From positions 14,217,420-14,281,419 of the forward strand of contig CM119268.1 of assembly GCA_051294375.1 (NCBI GenBank): DNA of 64,000 nt, written 5' to 3'. The position numbers and the translations under genes were made by a program. The notes below the pieces were generated by a model. The model was given only the letters and a program-made list of their open reading frames with translations, made no database searches and was not told the origin of the DNA. Shown one piece after another: positions 31,301-40,028 of this stretch (within the stretch, counting starts at the first letter, position 1; each line of letters begins with the position of its first letter). Origin of the DNA: Paraspadella gotoi. Its lineage: Eukaryota; Chaetognatha.

Positions 31301-31880
31301 TGAGTAAAGCCATCAGCTCATGACCACTAGGTACCGGGTTCAATCCCAACCCGGTACCTACCCTGCGGGAATCTTGTGGACGGCCGTAAGCCGCCTTGGG
31401 GGCGTGGAAAACTCTCAAGCCTGGTTCCAAGCCCAGGACCCGTTCCATAGCTGCTGATAGTCATCTTCAGCCCAATTAGCGCCTTATCCACACTTTTAAT
31501 AAGGAAAGCAGCTCAGCTGACTCAGACATGGCGACGACCATAACAACGTGGACGACGAAGATGAAGTTTTCTTACTCCTCAAAACGATTCAGTGGTTAGT
31601 GGAATCTTTAATTCATGCAAGGAACACTCAGCTAAAAGCGCCCAAACCTGTTATCCGTTTTGGCGATGACATTATCTGACGGCAAGGCGTCGCCGTAATC
31701 GAACTGAAGGTGTTCTACGCAGAATCCTTGCCAGCTTTTCTCATTGCAGACGGTTCCGTCTTTGCCAACTGGGCAACAGTGGGACTCCTCAATGTTTTTG
31801 ACGGTCAGACACTTGACGGGAAATTGACCGAGAGTTGATGGTAAGATCGCCAGGCAGACGACGGAGATTGGCCATAGCAT
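28272..31880 (-). CDS. Tyrosinase, vertebrate-like layout (3' end missing)
   Basis: Type-3 dicopper monooxygenase/oxidase that turns tyrosine into DOPA and dopaquinone, the first steps of melanin synthesis. In this subfamily it works in the secretory path or melanosome-like organelles. Eight exons, all phase-matched, give 489 codons. Seen: signal peptide (residues 1-19), a Cys-rich N-terminal module with an EGF-like stretch (CDCANNFAGISCDECAYGF), CuA histidines H201, H230 and H239 (WLHYF, NFAHKG, VWHRYY), a PYWDW motif, and CuB histidines H439, H443 and H466 (YMHNRVHDW, ILHHCNID). Spacing within H230/H239 and H439/H443/H466 (9, 4, 23) equals that of human tyrosinase as I recall it. Sequons include NLT, NVS and NRS. 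The C-terminal part, where the subfamily carries a membrane helix, is not visible. The start is the only in-frame ATG before the signal peptide. Confidence 0.93.
28489..28774 (-). CDS. Tyrosinase exon 7: first two CuB histidines
   Basis: After CCTGAAAG. It contains FRNRLEGFASIKGTID and IQYMHNRVHDWIDGG, with H439 and H443. NRS is a possible glycosylation site. It ends in phase 1 at a GTCAGA donor. Confidence 0.92.
28909..29125 (+). repeat. tRNA-derived SINE-like insertion in tyrosinase intron 6
   Basis: It starts with a TGGTGGA/TCCACCA hairpin (28909-28928). An A-box-like TGGCCATTGG and a B-box-like GGTTCTAGCCC (about 28991) follow, then a body with TGTAACACGGTGTTACAGCC and TGATCCGAAGCTCAGGG. 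The last part is shared with the elements at 29700 and 34830. Confidence 0.6.
29169..29256 (-). CDS. Tyrosinase exon 6: small linker exon
   Basis: 88 bp after CCTGCTCAG. It encodes YWNVACGFSEFYPG to KLCQ, the linker that carries conserved Cys residues. It ends in phase 0 at CAG/GTTAAG. Confidence 0.88.
29348..29572 (-). CDS. Tyrosinase exon 5: PYWDW core
   Basis: After CCTTCCATCAG. It encodes RHLNGDPNFSLPYWDWTADH and a CSVCTDDLMG segment matching vertebrate CDICTDEYMG. It ends in phase 2 at a GTGAGC donor. Confidence 0.92.
29640..29790 (+). repeat. SINE-like insertion in tyrosinase intron 4
   Basis: It contains CCCGATCCGAAGTTTGG, then TGTGCAACGGACAATGAACT and GCGGCATCGTCTTCTACAC. The same series occurs inverted at 34826-34910, so this is a dispersed family. 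Confidence 0.65.
30006..30134 (-). CDS. Tyrosinase exon 4: second and third CuA histidines
   Basis: After TTTCACAG. It carries VNFAHKGAAFPVWHRYYML with H230 and H239. No GT fits the phase of the next exon; the boundary given uses AG/GCGGGT, a GC donor. A base error in the assembly is the alternative. Confidence 0.85.
30228..30410 (+). repeat. SINE-like insertion in tyrosinase intron 3
   Basis: GC-rich relative to the intron, with a B-box-like GAGTTCAAACCTC near 30250 and a hairpin-prone CATGGGGTGATCATT body. The orientation is tentative. It is probably another tRNA-derived element. Confidence 0.4.
30444..30656 (-). CDS. Tyrosinase exon 3: first CuA histidine
   Basis: After CTGTTATCGCAG. A Lys/Glu-rich segment about 10-20 residues longer than in vertebrates is followed by YWDVFTWLHYFTA, with H201 as the first CuA ligand. 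It ends in phase 2 at a GTGAAT donor. Confidence 0.9.
30921..31091 (-). CDS. Tyrosinase exon 2: EGF-like segment
   Basis: After GGCTTTTCAG. It encodes LYWPRNFFERVCDCANN and continues with GISCDECAYGF, then TRRNVLSL, all aligned with the vertebrate RTCQCSGNFMGFNCGNC and RRNIFDLS segments. It ends at a GTAATA donor. Confidence 0.9.
31283..31520 (+). repeat. tRNA-derived SINE-like insertion in tyrosinase intron 1
   Basis: The A-box TGGCTCATTGAG (31293-31304) and a perfect-consensus B-box GGTTCAATCCC (31337-31347) are spaced as in a tRNA. The tRNA-unrelated body runs to about 31520. Confidence 0.7.
31648..31880 (-). CDS. Tyrosinase exon 1: signal peptide and Cys-rich start
   Basis: ATG to CAG/GTTTGG, ending in phase 2. 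MLWPISVVCLAILPSTLGQ is a clear signal peptide, and the mature start FPVKC and ESHCCPVGKDG fit the vertebrate tyrosinase N-terminus (FPRAC, CCPPWSGD). A TTTTAG shortly upstream of the ATG could be a 5' UTR or trans-splice acceptor. Confidence 0.93.
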
Positions 31881-32870
31881 TTTTAGTTCCTTAAGTCGAG
31901 TTAGAAAAAAATCCGTTCCTAAAATAAGTAATTTTTACGACAATGTTGCTTTAAGTTAGACTTTGGTCGGGAATAACTTGATTAAATTCAAAGCACGATT
32001 GTCACCGTTTTAACCGTTTTTTTTTGGGTCACGGCTGCAGCTGTGACTCTATAAAATACTTTTTTGTCTGTCTCTCCGATGGTCTGGCTGTATATATCTA
32101 TCGGGCCGTAGATATTACGTTAAATATAATGATCAGACAGTCATATTTGTTGCGTCGAAATCATCCATTTTCGGAGATCTAATTAGAATGAAAAAGAAGG
32201 AGAAAAGGAAAAGAAAAGGAAAAAAAAAAGAAAGAAAAAGATCGAAAGAATTAACCTAACTAAAGCCGTGACAATCAGTCGGATCTTATTTTTTTAGTCA
32301 AATTTATCGAAATTTTGAGTGATATGACTCATTCTTAAGAAGTTAAGTAACAAAAATCCCGCCGAGTTTTAACGCGGGAGAATTTTTTATATTTTTATAT
32401 TCCTATTTAAAATTTTCACGGAGGGAAGTGATTTTTAAAAAGACCGGCGTCGGTTTGTCGTCGTCTTTGTCGTCGTCTTCGTCATTTGTGTCGCTACACT
32501 ACTTTGTTATTAAATTAGGTAATCTTAAAGAGGTGTTTAAGTTTCGCATATCAAAAAGAATAAAGATATAAAATTTGATTTCAGTTTTGTTTTTTTTTCG
32601 TATGTTTGAGCGAGCAGGAATTATCGATCGTGGGTTTTTAGGGAATGAAATTCACCTGGCAATAGGATTCTTTAGTTTCTTTTCTGGTTGAGCACTCATT
32701 TTCCGCCTTAACTTTAACTTTAACTATAAATTTGACTCGCACACCACTATGTACGTTTTAGTTAATAAAGTAGGGAGTCACAGAGATGCGTTCGTCTTCG
32801 ATCACAACTTCACGGAGTTGGCTGTGAATCTGGAATTGCGACGCTTTGAATACGAATGAAAAGAGAAAGG
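31881..32870. promoter_or_regulatory. Upstream region of tyrosinase, no defined element
   Basis: AT-rich 5' flank of the minus-strand gene. A (GTC)n-like patch lies at 32455-32490 and a TAACTT run at 32706-32728. I see no TATA box in a convincing position, so this is labelled by position only. Confidence 0.25.
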
Positions 32871-32898
32871 AGAAAATGATGAAGGTCCGGGTAAGAGA

Positions 32899-32929
32899 AA
32901 AAGAGAGAGAGAGAGAGAGAGAGAGAAGA

Positions 32930-32972
<43 letters not shown>
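32899..32972. repeat. (GA)n microsatellite
   Basis: GA runs separated by AAGA steps. Confidence 0.9.
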
Positions 32973-32973
<1 letters not shown>

Positions 32974-32999
32974 AAAAAGAGAGAGGAATCAAGAGATTA

Positions 33000-34820
33000 A
33001 TTAACATCCATTCTTTGATTGTGAAGTCGAAGAGAAGAAAAAATCCTATTGTTCATTACATAATTGAACAATGGGAGAACAGTTCTCCATTCTAAAGAAC
33101 AAACATGAAACGAAGGCCGGACGTTGAATTTGAAATCAGCGCGATCCAGACTCTGACTGAACCGTTGCCTCGTTCTGTTCGGTTTCCGACGCCGAAATCG
33201 TTTCTCTATTCTAATCTAATTTCTCAACGTTTAACAACGAATCCAGATGGAAACAATGAGAGAAAAACAAAAGACGCATTTCGGTGACTTGTGACACGAC
33301 CGGTTTCTACTCTGCCACAAATGAGGTTCAAGTAATAAAATCATGGTACGTTTCAATTTATCTGACAAAGAAAATAAATAACCTTTTAATGTATACGTAC
33401 GTACTGTAAAAAATAAGTTACTAATAAACTGTAACCGACCTGTATATTTCGAGGAGAATTTCTTTCAGATAAAATTTATATAATAACAAAGCGGACGTAA
33501 ATAAAACAAACTGGCTGATAGAGATTAAAATATACGAATACGTTTCATTTAAATTTTGTTCAAATCCGAGGAATCACAGCAGTAAAAGTATAAAATATTT
33601 TTCTTCGTTGCCACCTTGGTAAAAGCAGTTGAAGTTTCGTGTTGATGAACATCGTGCTCGTCACGCGATCCAGAACGTGCCTCAAAAAAAAAAAAAAAAA
33701 AAAGGAGACAAGTTTAAAAAGGAAAAAAAAATTCTGGCAATTCAAAAACTCAATCCGCCATAAATTACGGCATAATCAATAAAAGCGTAATAATTTTTAA
33801 TCAACTATTCTTTGAAGCAAAGAAAATGTTTTTCTAAGGAAAAACTAGAAAAGTGTTGAAAAAAAAAGAAAGAAAAGAAAAAAAAAAGAGATAAGCGACT
33901 CACAGAAAAAAAGGAGACACAATGTTGGGCATTGATGCCAGGAAAGATGCGTTCATTTTCTTCTTCCTCCTCATCCTCCTTTTTCCACCCTCTTTCGCCC
34001 CCCCCACCTTCTCCAACCAACTCTTTATTTTTTTAAAAAAACGTTTTTTTTTTCATTTGCATAGTAATGAGGTTTTCTTAACTCTGCGCGGGTCCGGCCA
34101 AAGCGAAGGAAAACCGGACCGCGCAAGCCTTACCCGCTCGTACGCATTTTTCTTTCTTTCTTGGACGCAGGTTCATGCGTACAGAGATCGCATTTCATAC
34201 AAAAACTTTGTATTTCCATATTCGTCTTTGAGTTGATTCGATAATCGCGGGATTCCAAAACATGATTTTTTTTTTAAATTGAAATTTTTTTTCGCAAGGG
34301 GGAGGGACGATTTTATCGATTATTCGTTCCCGAACTCATCAAAAAAATCTTTAAATTTAAAGTTAGATATTCATCGGTTCAGGGTGACGCTTCCTCCTCT
34401 CGTAATACCCGATATACCTCGATCCCTGATAATATCTCTATCTCACAATATCTCAACTCTTAGTCTGTCTTCATACCATCCCCGTGACATTTTAAAGTTT
34501 CACTCTTTCGCGCTTTTTTCTATCTCATACTATTAGATTAACACTAAATCAAAAGTCAAGATATGACCTTATTTTTAATTGAAGCACTTATGCATAAGTT
34601 TTTGGCACCGTTTCCCGAAAGCGCCCTATTTCTCTTCCTTAATCGCAGACCTTAATTTTTAGTCATAAATCATAATCCGAACCACAACTCTAACATATCT
34701 CTCAACGCTGATGACTCACCCTCATCCCTAAATCTTTAATCTTTAATCTTTAACAAACAAAAACTCACTTATTTCGGAATTTAAGGCGAAAATGGGCACA
34801 TGTGAAAATATGGACAAGTA
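33000..34820. other. Intergenic, no gene seen
   Basis: Mixed to AT-rich, with poly-A at 33684-33702 and an A/G-rich patch (33840-33895). The open frames of 60-100 codons are low-complexity Phe/Ser/Leu-rich or unrecognised. Confidence 0.45.
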
Positions 34821-34825
34821 TATCA

Positions 34826-34912
34826 ACCCGTGTGGAAGACGATGCTGCGAGCAGTTCACCGTCCGTTGCACACAAGGTCCCGAACTTCGGATCGGGCTGT
34901 AGTCTGCGGCTA
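34826..34912 (-). repeat. SINE-family fragment, inverted copy of 29700-29785
   Basis: On the minus strand it reads CCCGATCCGAAGTTCGGG, then TGTGCAACGGACGGTGAACT and CAGCATCGTCTTCCACACG, collinear with the element in tyrosinase intron 4. Confidence 0.65.
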
Positions 34913-34966
34913 CCAGTTTTCCTCCAAAAGAAAAAAAATCATTTGAAAATATTTTTTCCTACCCAA

Positions 34967-35574
34967 TAAGGCGTAGTGAAAGTTACATACGAAAATTAGA
35001 AAAGTCAATTATGAACAACATACCATCAGTGAACATTAATTTGAAAAAAAAAAATTTTATGTTTTTAATTTTCGCAGTAGGCTATATTTATATATAGTAC
35101 TATCCTTATAAAATCGAAAAATTTCAAAATAGGCTTTTCTTAATTTTGATTGCAGATTTGAATTCCTCGTCAAAAGTTGATAAAAGAAAATATAAATAAT
35201 TTTTAAAAATTTCTTCATTAAGTGGTTAAAAATTAAAAAAACTATATTTAATATATAAAAAGTTAATTTTCAGCTTAAAATATAGCTTTTTCTGATTTTT
35301 GACCCACTTAATGAAGGAATTTTTCAAAAAGAGTAATATTTCTTTTTAACAACTTTTTATGAGGAATCCAAATCTGCAAAAAAATCTTAGAAAAAAACTG
35401 TTTTGAAATTTTTACATTTATTGGTTTAGTACTAGTATAAATATGGCCTACTGCATAAATTGTAAAATTCATTATAAATATTTTTATTACATAAATGTTC
35501 ATTAGTATAATGTTGTTCATTTCTCACTTTTAGAATTTTAATTAAAGTTAAATTTAGAAATTTTACTACGCCTA
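34967..35574. mobile_element. Foldback palindromic element, 608 bp
   Basis: The left arm and the reverse complement of the right arm match over nearly their whole length (about 300 bp each). Shared words in order are TAAGGCGTAGT against TTAGGCGTAGT, ATGAACAACAT, TGAACATT, GCAGTAGG, CATATTTAT-like, AAATTTCAAAA, GCAGATTTG, ATTCCTC, AAAAGTTG and TTCATTAAGTGG. The centre is near 35270 in an AT-rich loop. There is no protein-coding content and it has MITE/foldback architecture. A 10-bp match to the terminal motif (TTAGGCGTAG) recurs at 36093. Confidence 0.8.
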
Positions 35575-36121
35575 ACCACCCTGACTTGGCTCCTTACCCG
35601 CTCACTGCCCACCCACCGCGGCTTTACTCGCCCACCTCCGCGTCATCCATAACAAAAGAATCGGTTGAGAAGCCTCAGGAGGATTAGAACCTCATCAGAA
35701 CCAATTTTTGTCGTTGTAACTCATTTTTCTCTCCATTGCCTCGAATCCTTCAGCCCTTCTCTTTTCTTTTTCCCTTTTCTTTTCTTCTCCTTTCCTTTTT
35801 TATTTTCTTTATTAAGAGAGTTTTTTAAGCTTCTCTCTCATCCGGCGACGCGGAAAAACAAATTATGTCGCAGTAAGAATTGATCGACTTCGCTGGCGGG
35901 AAATCGGGATTTACTTCATCAAGAATTTATGTCCTAAGGATTACGCTCTAATCGTTTTATTTTATAAAATTCCTAAGGTCATTCAACGGAAACGAATTTG
36001 AGTTTCTTTTTTACTTTATTCAAGATTATTCTAATCCCTCGGGAGCTTCATTGTTTTCATTTTCCTCATATTCATCCCTAATATACTAATTTAGGCGTAG
36101 CGTTTCAGACTTCCACGTTTT

Positions 36122-36172
36122 TTGCCAAGTTGGTTAAGTGATGCGTCTGCCTCGCGGCTTCCGGTTCCAGAG
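36122..36172 (+). repeat. tRNA-like fragment running into (GTC)n
   Basis: TTGGTTAAGTGATGCG resembles a tRNA-Leu/Ser D-arm (A-box) and GGTTCCAGAG (36163-36172) resembles a B-box. The expected AGTC after it merges directly into the (GTC)n run. Confidence 0.4.
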
Positions 36173-36198
36173 TCGTCGTCGTCGTCGTCGTCGTCGTC
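36172..36198. repeat. (GTC)n microsatellite
   Basis: About nine GTC units directly attached to the tRNA-like fragment on its left. Confidence 0.9.
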
Positions 36199-36344
36199 TT
36201 CGTTGTTGCTTTCACCTAACCTTTTTCTTTCGTGATTATTTTCTTTGTTACTCTCACTTTTCTGTTGTCGTTGTTCTCAACGTCTTCCTACGCGGCCTCA
36301 AGCATCAACGATGACAAAAGTTTAATCCTTAAATTCGTAATGTA

Positions 36345-36525
36345 TTTACATTTATATTTATATTTATATATTTATATTTGAGAAAGCAAAGTGTTTTGGA
36401 GTTTATACAACGATTTTTATTTTAAGAGACGGACATGTTTCGGCATAAACTTTTCACTGATATACTAAATAACAACGAAAAGAAAGGATTATCGCATCAT
36501 ATTTATATTTATATTTATATTTATA
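36345..36525. repeat. TATTTA hexamer repeats
   Basis: Tandem TTTATA/TATTTA units at 36348-36379 and again at 36497-36524, about 120 bp apart. Confidence 0.75.
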
Positions 36526-36911
36526 CGATGTATCGTGATGTTTTGACGGTCGAAACAAATTTTGTTTGAAAAGGAGAATCGTTTTCTTTTGTCGCCTTCT
36601 TTCTTTTTTCCTTCCACCACTTTCGTCATCTTTTACTTTCTTTTCTCCTTCCATGCGCTTGACCTTCCGTCCTTCCAACCATGGACGAAAAAAAAAAACC
36701 ATTAGCCGGCTGGAATTGCGTTGCGTTTCAGTGCCACTGTTTGAAAACATTAGTCCTGATTCGACATTTGAATTCGCACTTATTACAGTCAAATCAAATT
36801 ACAACTTAAACAAATTTGAAATTCAAATGAAAGTTCAGAAACATATTGGTGAAAAAATTATAAAAACATTAATGTGACTAGATTCTACCCTCCCAAGTCT
36901 CAGTCATATCT

Positions 36912-36922
36912 CTCTTCTCTCT

Positions 36923-36990
<68 letters not shown>

Positions 36991-37104
36991 CTCTCTCACA
37001 CTTTAAAAACCATCAGAGTCTTGACTGTCACTCACTTTTAACCTTCGGCCATCGTCGATTCTAATTGAGGCCAAACCGAAAACGGAAGTAGCGGTCGATG
37101 ACTT

Positions 37105-37142
<38 letters not shown>

Positions 37143-37485
37143 TCTTCATCACACTCTTAAAAGCCATCAGAGTCTGACTGTCACTCACTTTTAACCTTCG
37201 GCCCGCGTCGATTCTAATTGAGGCCAAACCAAAAACGGAAGTAGCGGTCATGACTTTGCTCTCTCTCTCTCTCTCCTCTCATCTCTCTCTCTCTCTCTCT
37301 CTCTATCTTCTCTCTTTTTCTCTCTCTTCTCTCTCTCTCTCTCTCTCTCTCTTTCTCCTCTCTCTCTCTCTCTTCACACTTCTTTAAAAACCATCAGAGT
37401 CTGACTGTCACTCACTTTTAAACTTCGGCCCCGTCGATTCTAATTGAGGCCAAACCGAAAACCGGAAAGTAGGGTCGATGACTTG

Positions 37486-37517
<32 letters not shown>

Positions 37518-37530
37518 TTCTCTCTGGTTC
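36912..37530. repeat. Compound satellite: about 105-bp unit alternating with (CT)n
   Basis: Three copies of a unit from TTTAAAAACCATCAGAGTCT through CACTCACTTTTAACCTTCGG and TTCTAATTGAGGCCAAACC to GTAGCGGTCGATGACTTGC (about 37003-37105, 37156-37258, 37384-37485). Each is followed by a CT run. Inverted copies lie at 50480-50585 and 50670-50780, with an interrupted one at 52570-52781. The minus-strand frame through two units repeats FGLASIRID but is broken in other copies. Confidence 0.85.
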
Positions 37531-38479
37531 GAGGTGAGAAAGAGCTTCGTCGAATTGTAAAAATAATAGACGCGAGTTACGTAAATGATGTGTGCTCAGA
37601 TGCGCTCCCTTGTCCGTCCCCAGCAGAACTGTTGTTCTTTCTTTTTTTCTTTTTTTCTTTTTTTCTTTCTTCCTCTATTTCTTTGTTTCTTTGTTTCTTT
37701 GTTTCATTGTTTTTTTCTTTGATTCTTTCTTTATGTCTTTCTTTTTTTATATTTTTTCTTTCTCTCTTTTCTTTCTTTCTTTTTTCTTTCTTCCTTTTAT
37801 CATTTTTTCTTCCATATTTCTTTTTTTATTTATTTTCCTCCCCCGCTCTTCACCATCTGAGCGAAACACCCATCCACCCACTCTCCTCTAAACGGGACAA
37901 AAGCCTTCCACTTCTCCCACACAGAGACTGGCTTACTCTTCAATGGTTCCGCAGTGAATCATTCCTCTCCCATCAATTAATCACAAAATCACAAAAGCTT
38001 GCTGTAAAATCTGGATTTAGAATTGTTATAATAAATTTTTCTAATAAATACGCTATACTTTTCCTATTTTGTACCATTACCCACTTGTATATTTTTAATT
38101 TATCTTTAACACCTGCTTTCCGCACAGAAATATTCACAACCTTCATTTTTTGCCGACCTTTTTATTTTTTTTGCCGCTGACAAGAAATACCAGCTGCGCC
38201 ACCTGACACCTTTTCTTCTTCCTCCCAACTCCGACGTCTTGCGTCTTGTCATTCGATTTTGATCTTAGGTTCAACCACAAACTCTTAAATTTACTATCAC
38301 CTCTGGCTCTGGTTAGTTGCCTTTGATCTATCAGACAGTCAACGGAGCCGTTAGTTATGGTTTTGAACCTTACATACTACACCGATTATCATAAGTATTT
38401 ATACTCTCTCTCCCGAGACTCTTTATCCTCTCTCGTTCTTTTTTCTTTTGTCCCTCTCTTAACTAATTTCTATGTACTA

Positions 38480-38525
38480 CAATCTCTCTTTCTCTCATCT
38501 TCTCTCTCTCTCTCTCTCTCTTCTC

Positions 38526-38559
<34 letters not shown>

Positions 38560-38583
38560 TCTCCTCTCTCTCTCTCTCTCTCC
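38480..38583. repeat. (CT)n microsatellite in block A
   Basis: CT runs with ATC interruptions. The inverted counterpart is the GA run at 49410-49510. Confidence 0.9.
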
Positions 38584-39939
38584 TCGCTAACAGAAAAGGT
38601 CTTCCCCCGTCGAAAAGAGTCCCTCCCTTTGCGCAGCCGAGTCTTCTCTCCATACCTCCTCGCGTCGCTGGGTGCCACTGAAGAGGAGGAAAAAGAGGAA
38701 GGAGGAGGAGGAGGAGTAAGAGGAAAGCAGGTAATAGAGGAGGTGTCCCGGACACGCAGGTGAAGGTTGAACAATCTAGAGAGTGCTGAGATGGATCGCT
38801 AGAGGAAGAGGGAGAATTGGAAAGAAAAGGATAGAGAGAGAGAGAGACGAGAGAGGAGAGAAGAGAGGGAGAGAAAGAGACAGACAGAGAAAAGGAATAA
38901 ATAGAGAAAATCTTGGATCAAAAGAAGAAAAAAAATAGTCTAGGATACTGATAAAAAATTAAAAAAAAGAAAAGAAGACGATGAAAAGAATTTTGGAAAG
39001 AAGACAACGAATGTAAAAGAAAGAGAGAAGCGTCAGACAAGACGAAGAAATAGGGGATAGGGCGAATGTGAACTGATAATTGGGCCAAGAGAGGGCAATG
39101 CATAAAAAAAAAAAGAGAATACTCAAATGAAAGGTTTATTAGCCCAGAAATAATGAAAATTACTGGAATATGGATGAACGAATAGGATTTTGTAATTTCT
39201 ATGTGTCTAGGAAGAGGAGTATAAAGACCTAAAGACTAAAAAGGAGAACAAATTCTGAAAACAAGAACGGTGAAATTCCAATCGTGTTGCGCCTACAGTG
39301 ACTATTTTATTTCTACTAGTAGTTTTGAGAATTTCCTGAAGCGCGGCGCGTATCGGTCCCTTAGATTTGAGTTTTTTTCCTGTCTTAACAAATGAGCAAC
39401 TAACTAAAGCGCGAATGAATATAATTTTAATGTAAGTGTGACAGACCGAACGCCCAGACATACTGACCAACAAACCAAGACCGACACGACAGACCGACCG
39501 AAAAAATTACTTATAGATCTCTCGGCGAGTACTTCAATTTTTTGGGAAAAGAGGAAAAAGGTCGGGGCGCGAGCGAAAGGTGGGGTAATGAAAATCTATC
39601 TACTGATGAAAAAAGATAAAACGGTAGATGACAAGGTCAGCGAATTACGAGGACGAAATAACAAAACATTTCTGAATTATAATGTCTCGGTTATAGCGAT
39701 CTTTATCGAACGCAGTTAAAGAATAGAAAAAAAAATGAATACGATCTGAAAAAAAAAAAAGTATAAAAAATTCCCGACGAAAAAAATAAGAAGAAAAGAA
39801 AAAAAAAAAAAACTTGGCCACTCGGTCGGGACGTCGAGATTTAACCCATTCAAGAATTTAAGGGCCTGAATTTTAAAAAAAAGATAGGAAACAAAAAACT
39901 GCTTAGAATATATGGGTGGAGAAAAACAATGAGAGTCTC

Positions 39940-40024
<85 letters not shown>
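39940..40024. repeat. (CT)n microsatellite in block A
   Basis: CT run. Its counterparts are at 45962-46050 and, inverted, at 48014-48115. Confidence 0.9.

Positions 40025-40028
<4 letters not shown>

Noticed and set aside
37590-38180. Apparent 196-codon protein starting MCSDALPCPSP, with a counterpart at 50090-50359
   Set aside because: Only the first residues agree. The inverted copy shifts frame repeatedly and the rest is TTTC-repeat composition.
39438-39719. 93-codon frame starting MTDRTPRHTDQQ
   Set aside because: The frame is not kept in the inverted copy near 48400-48600.
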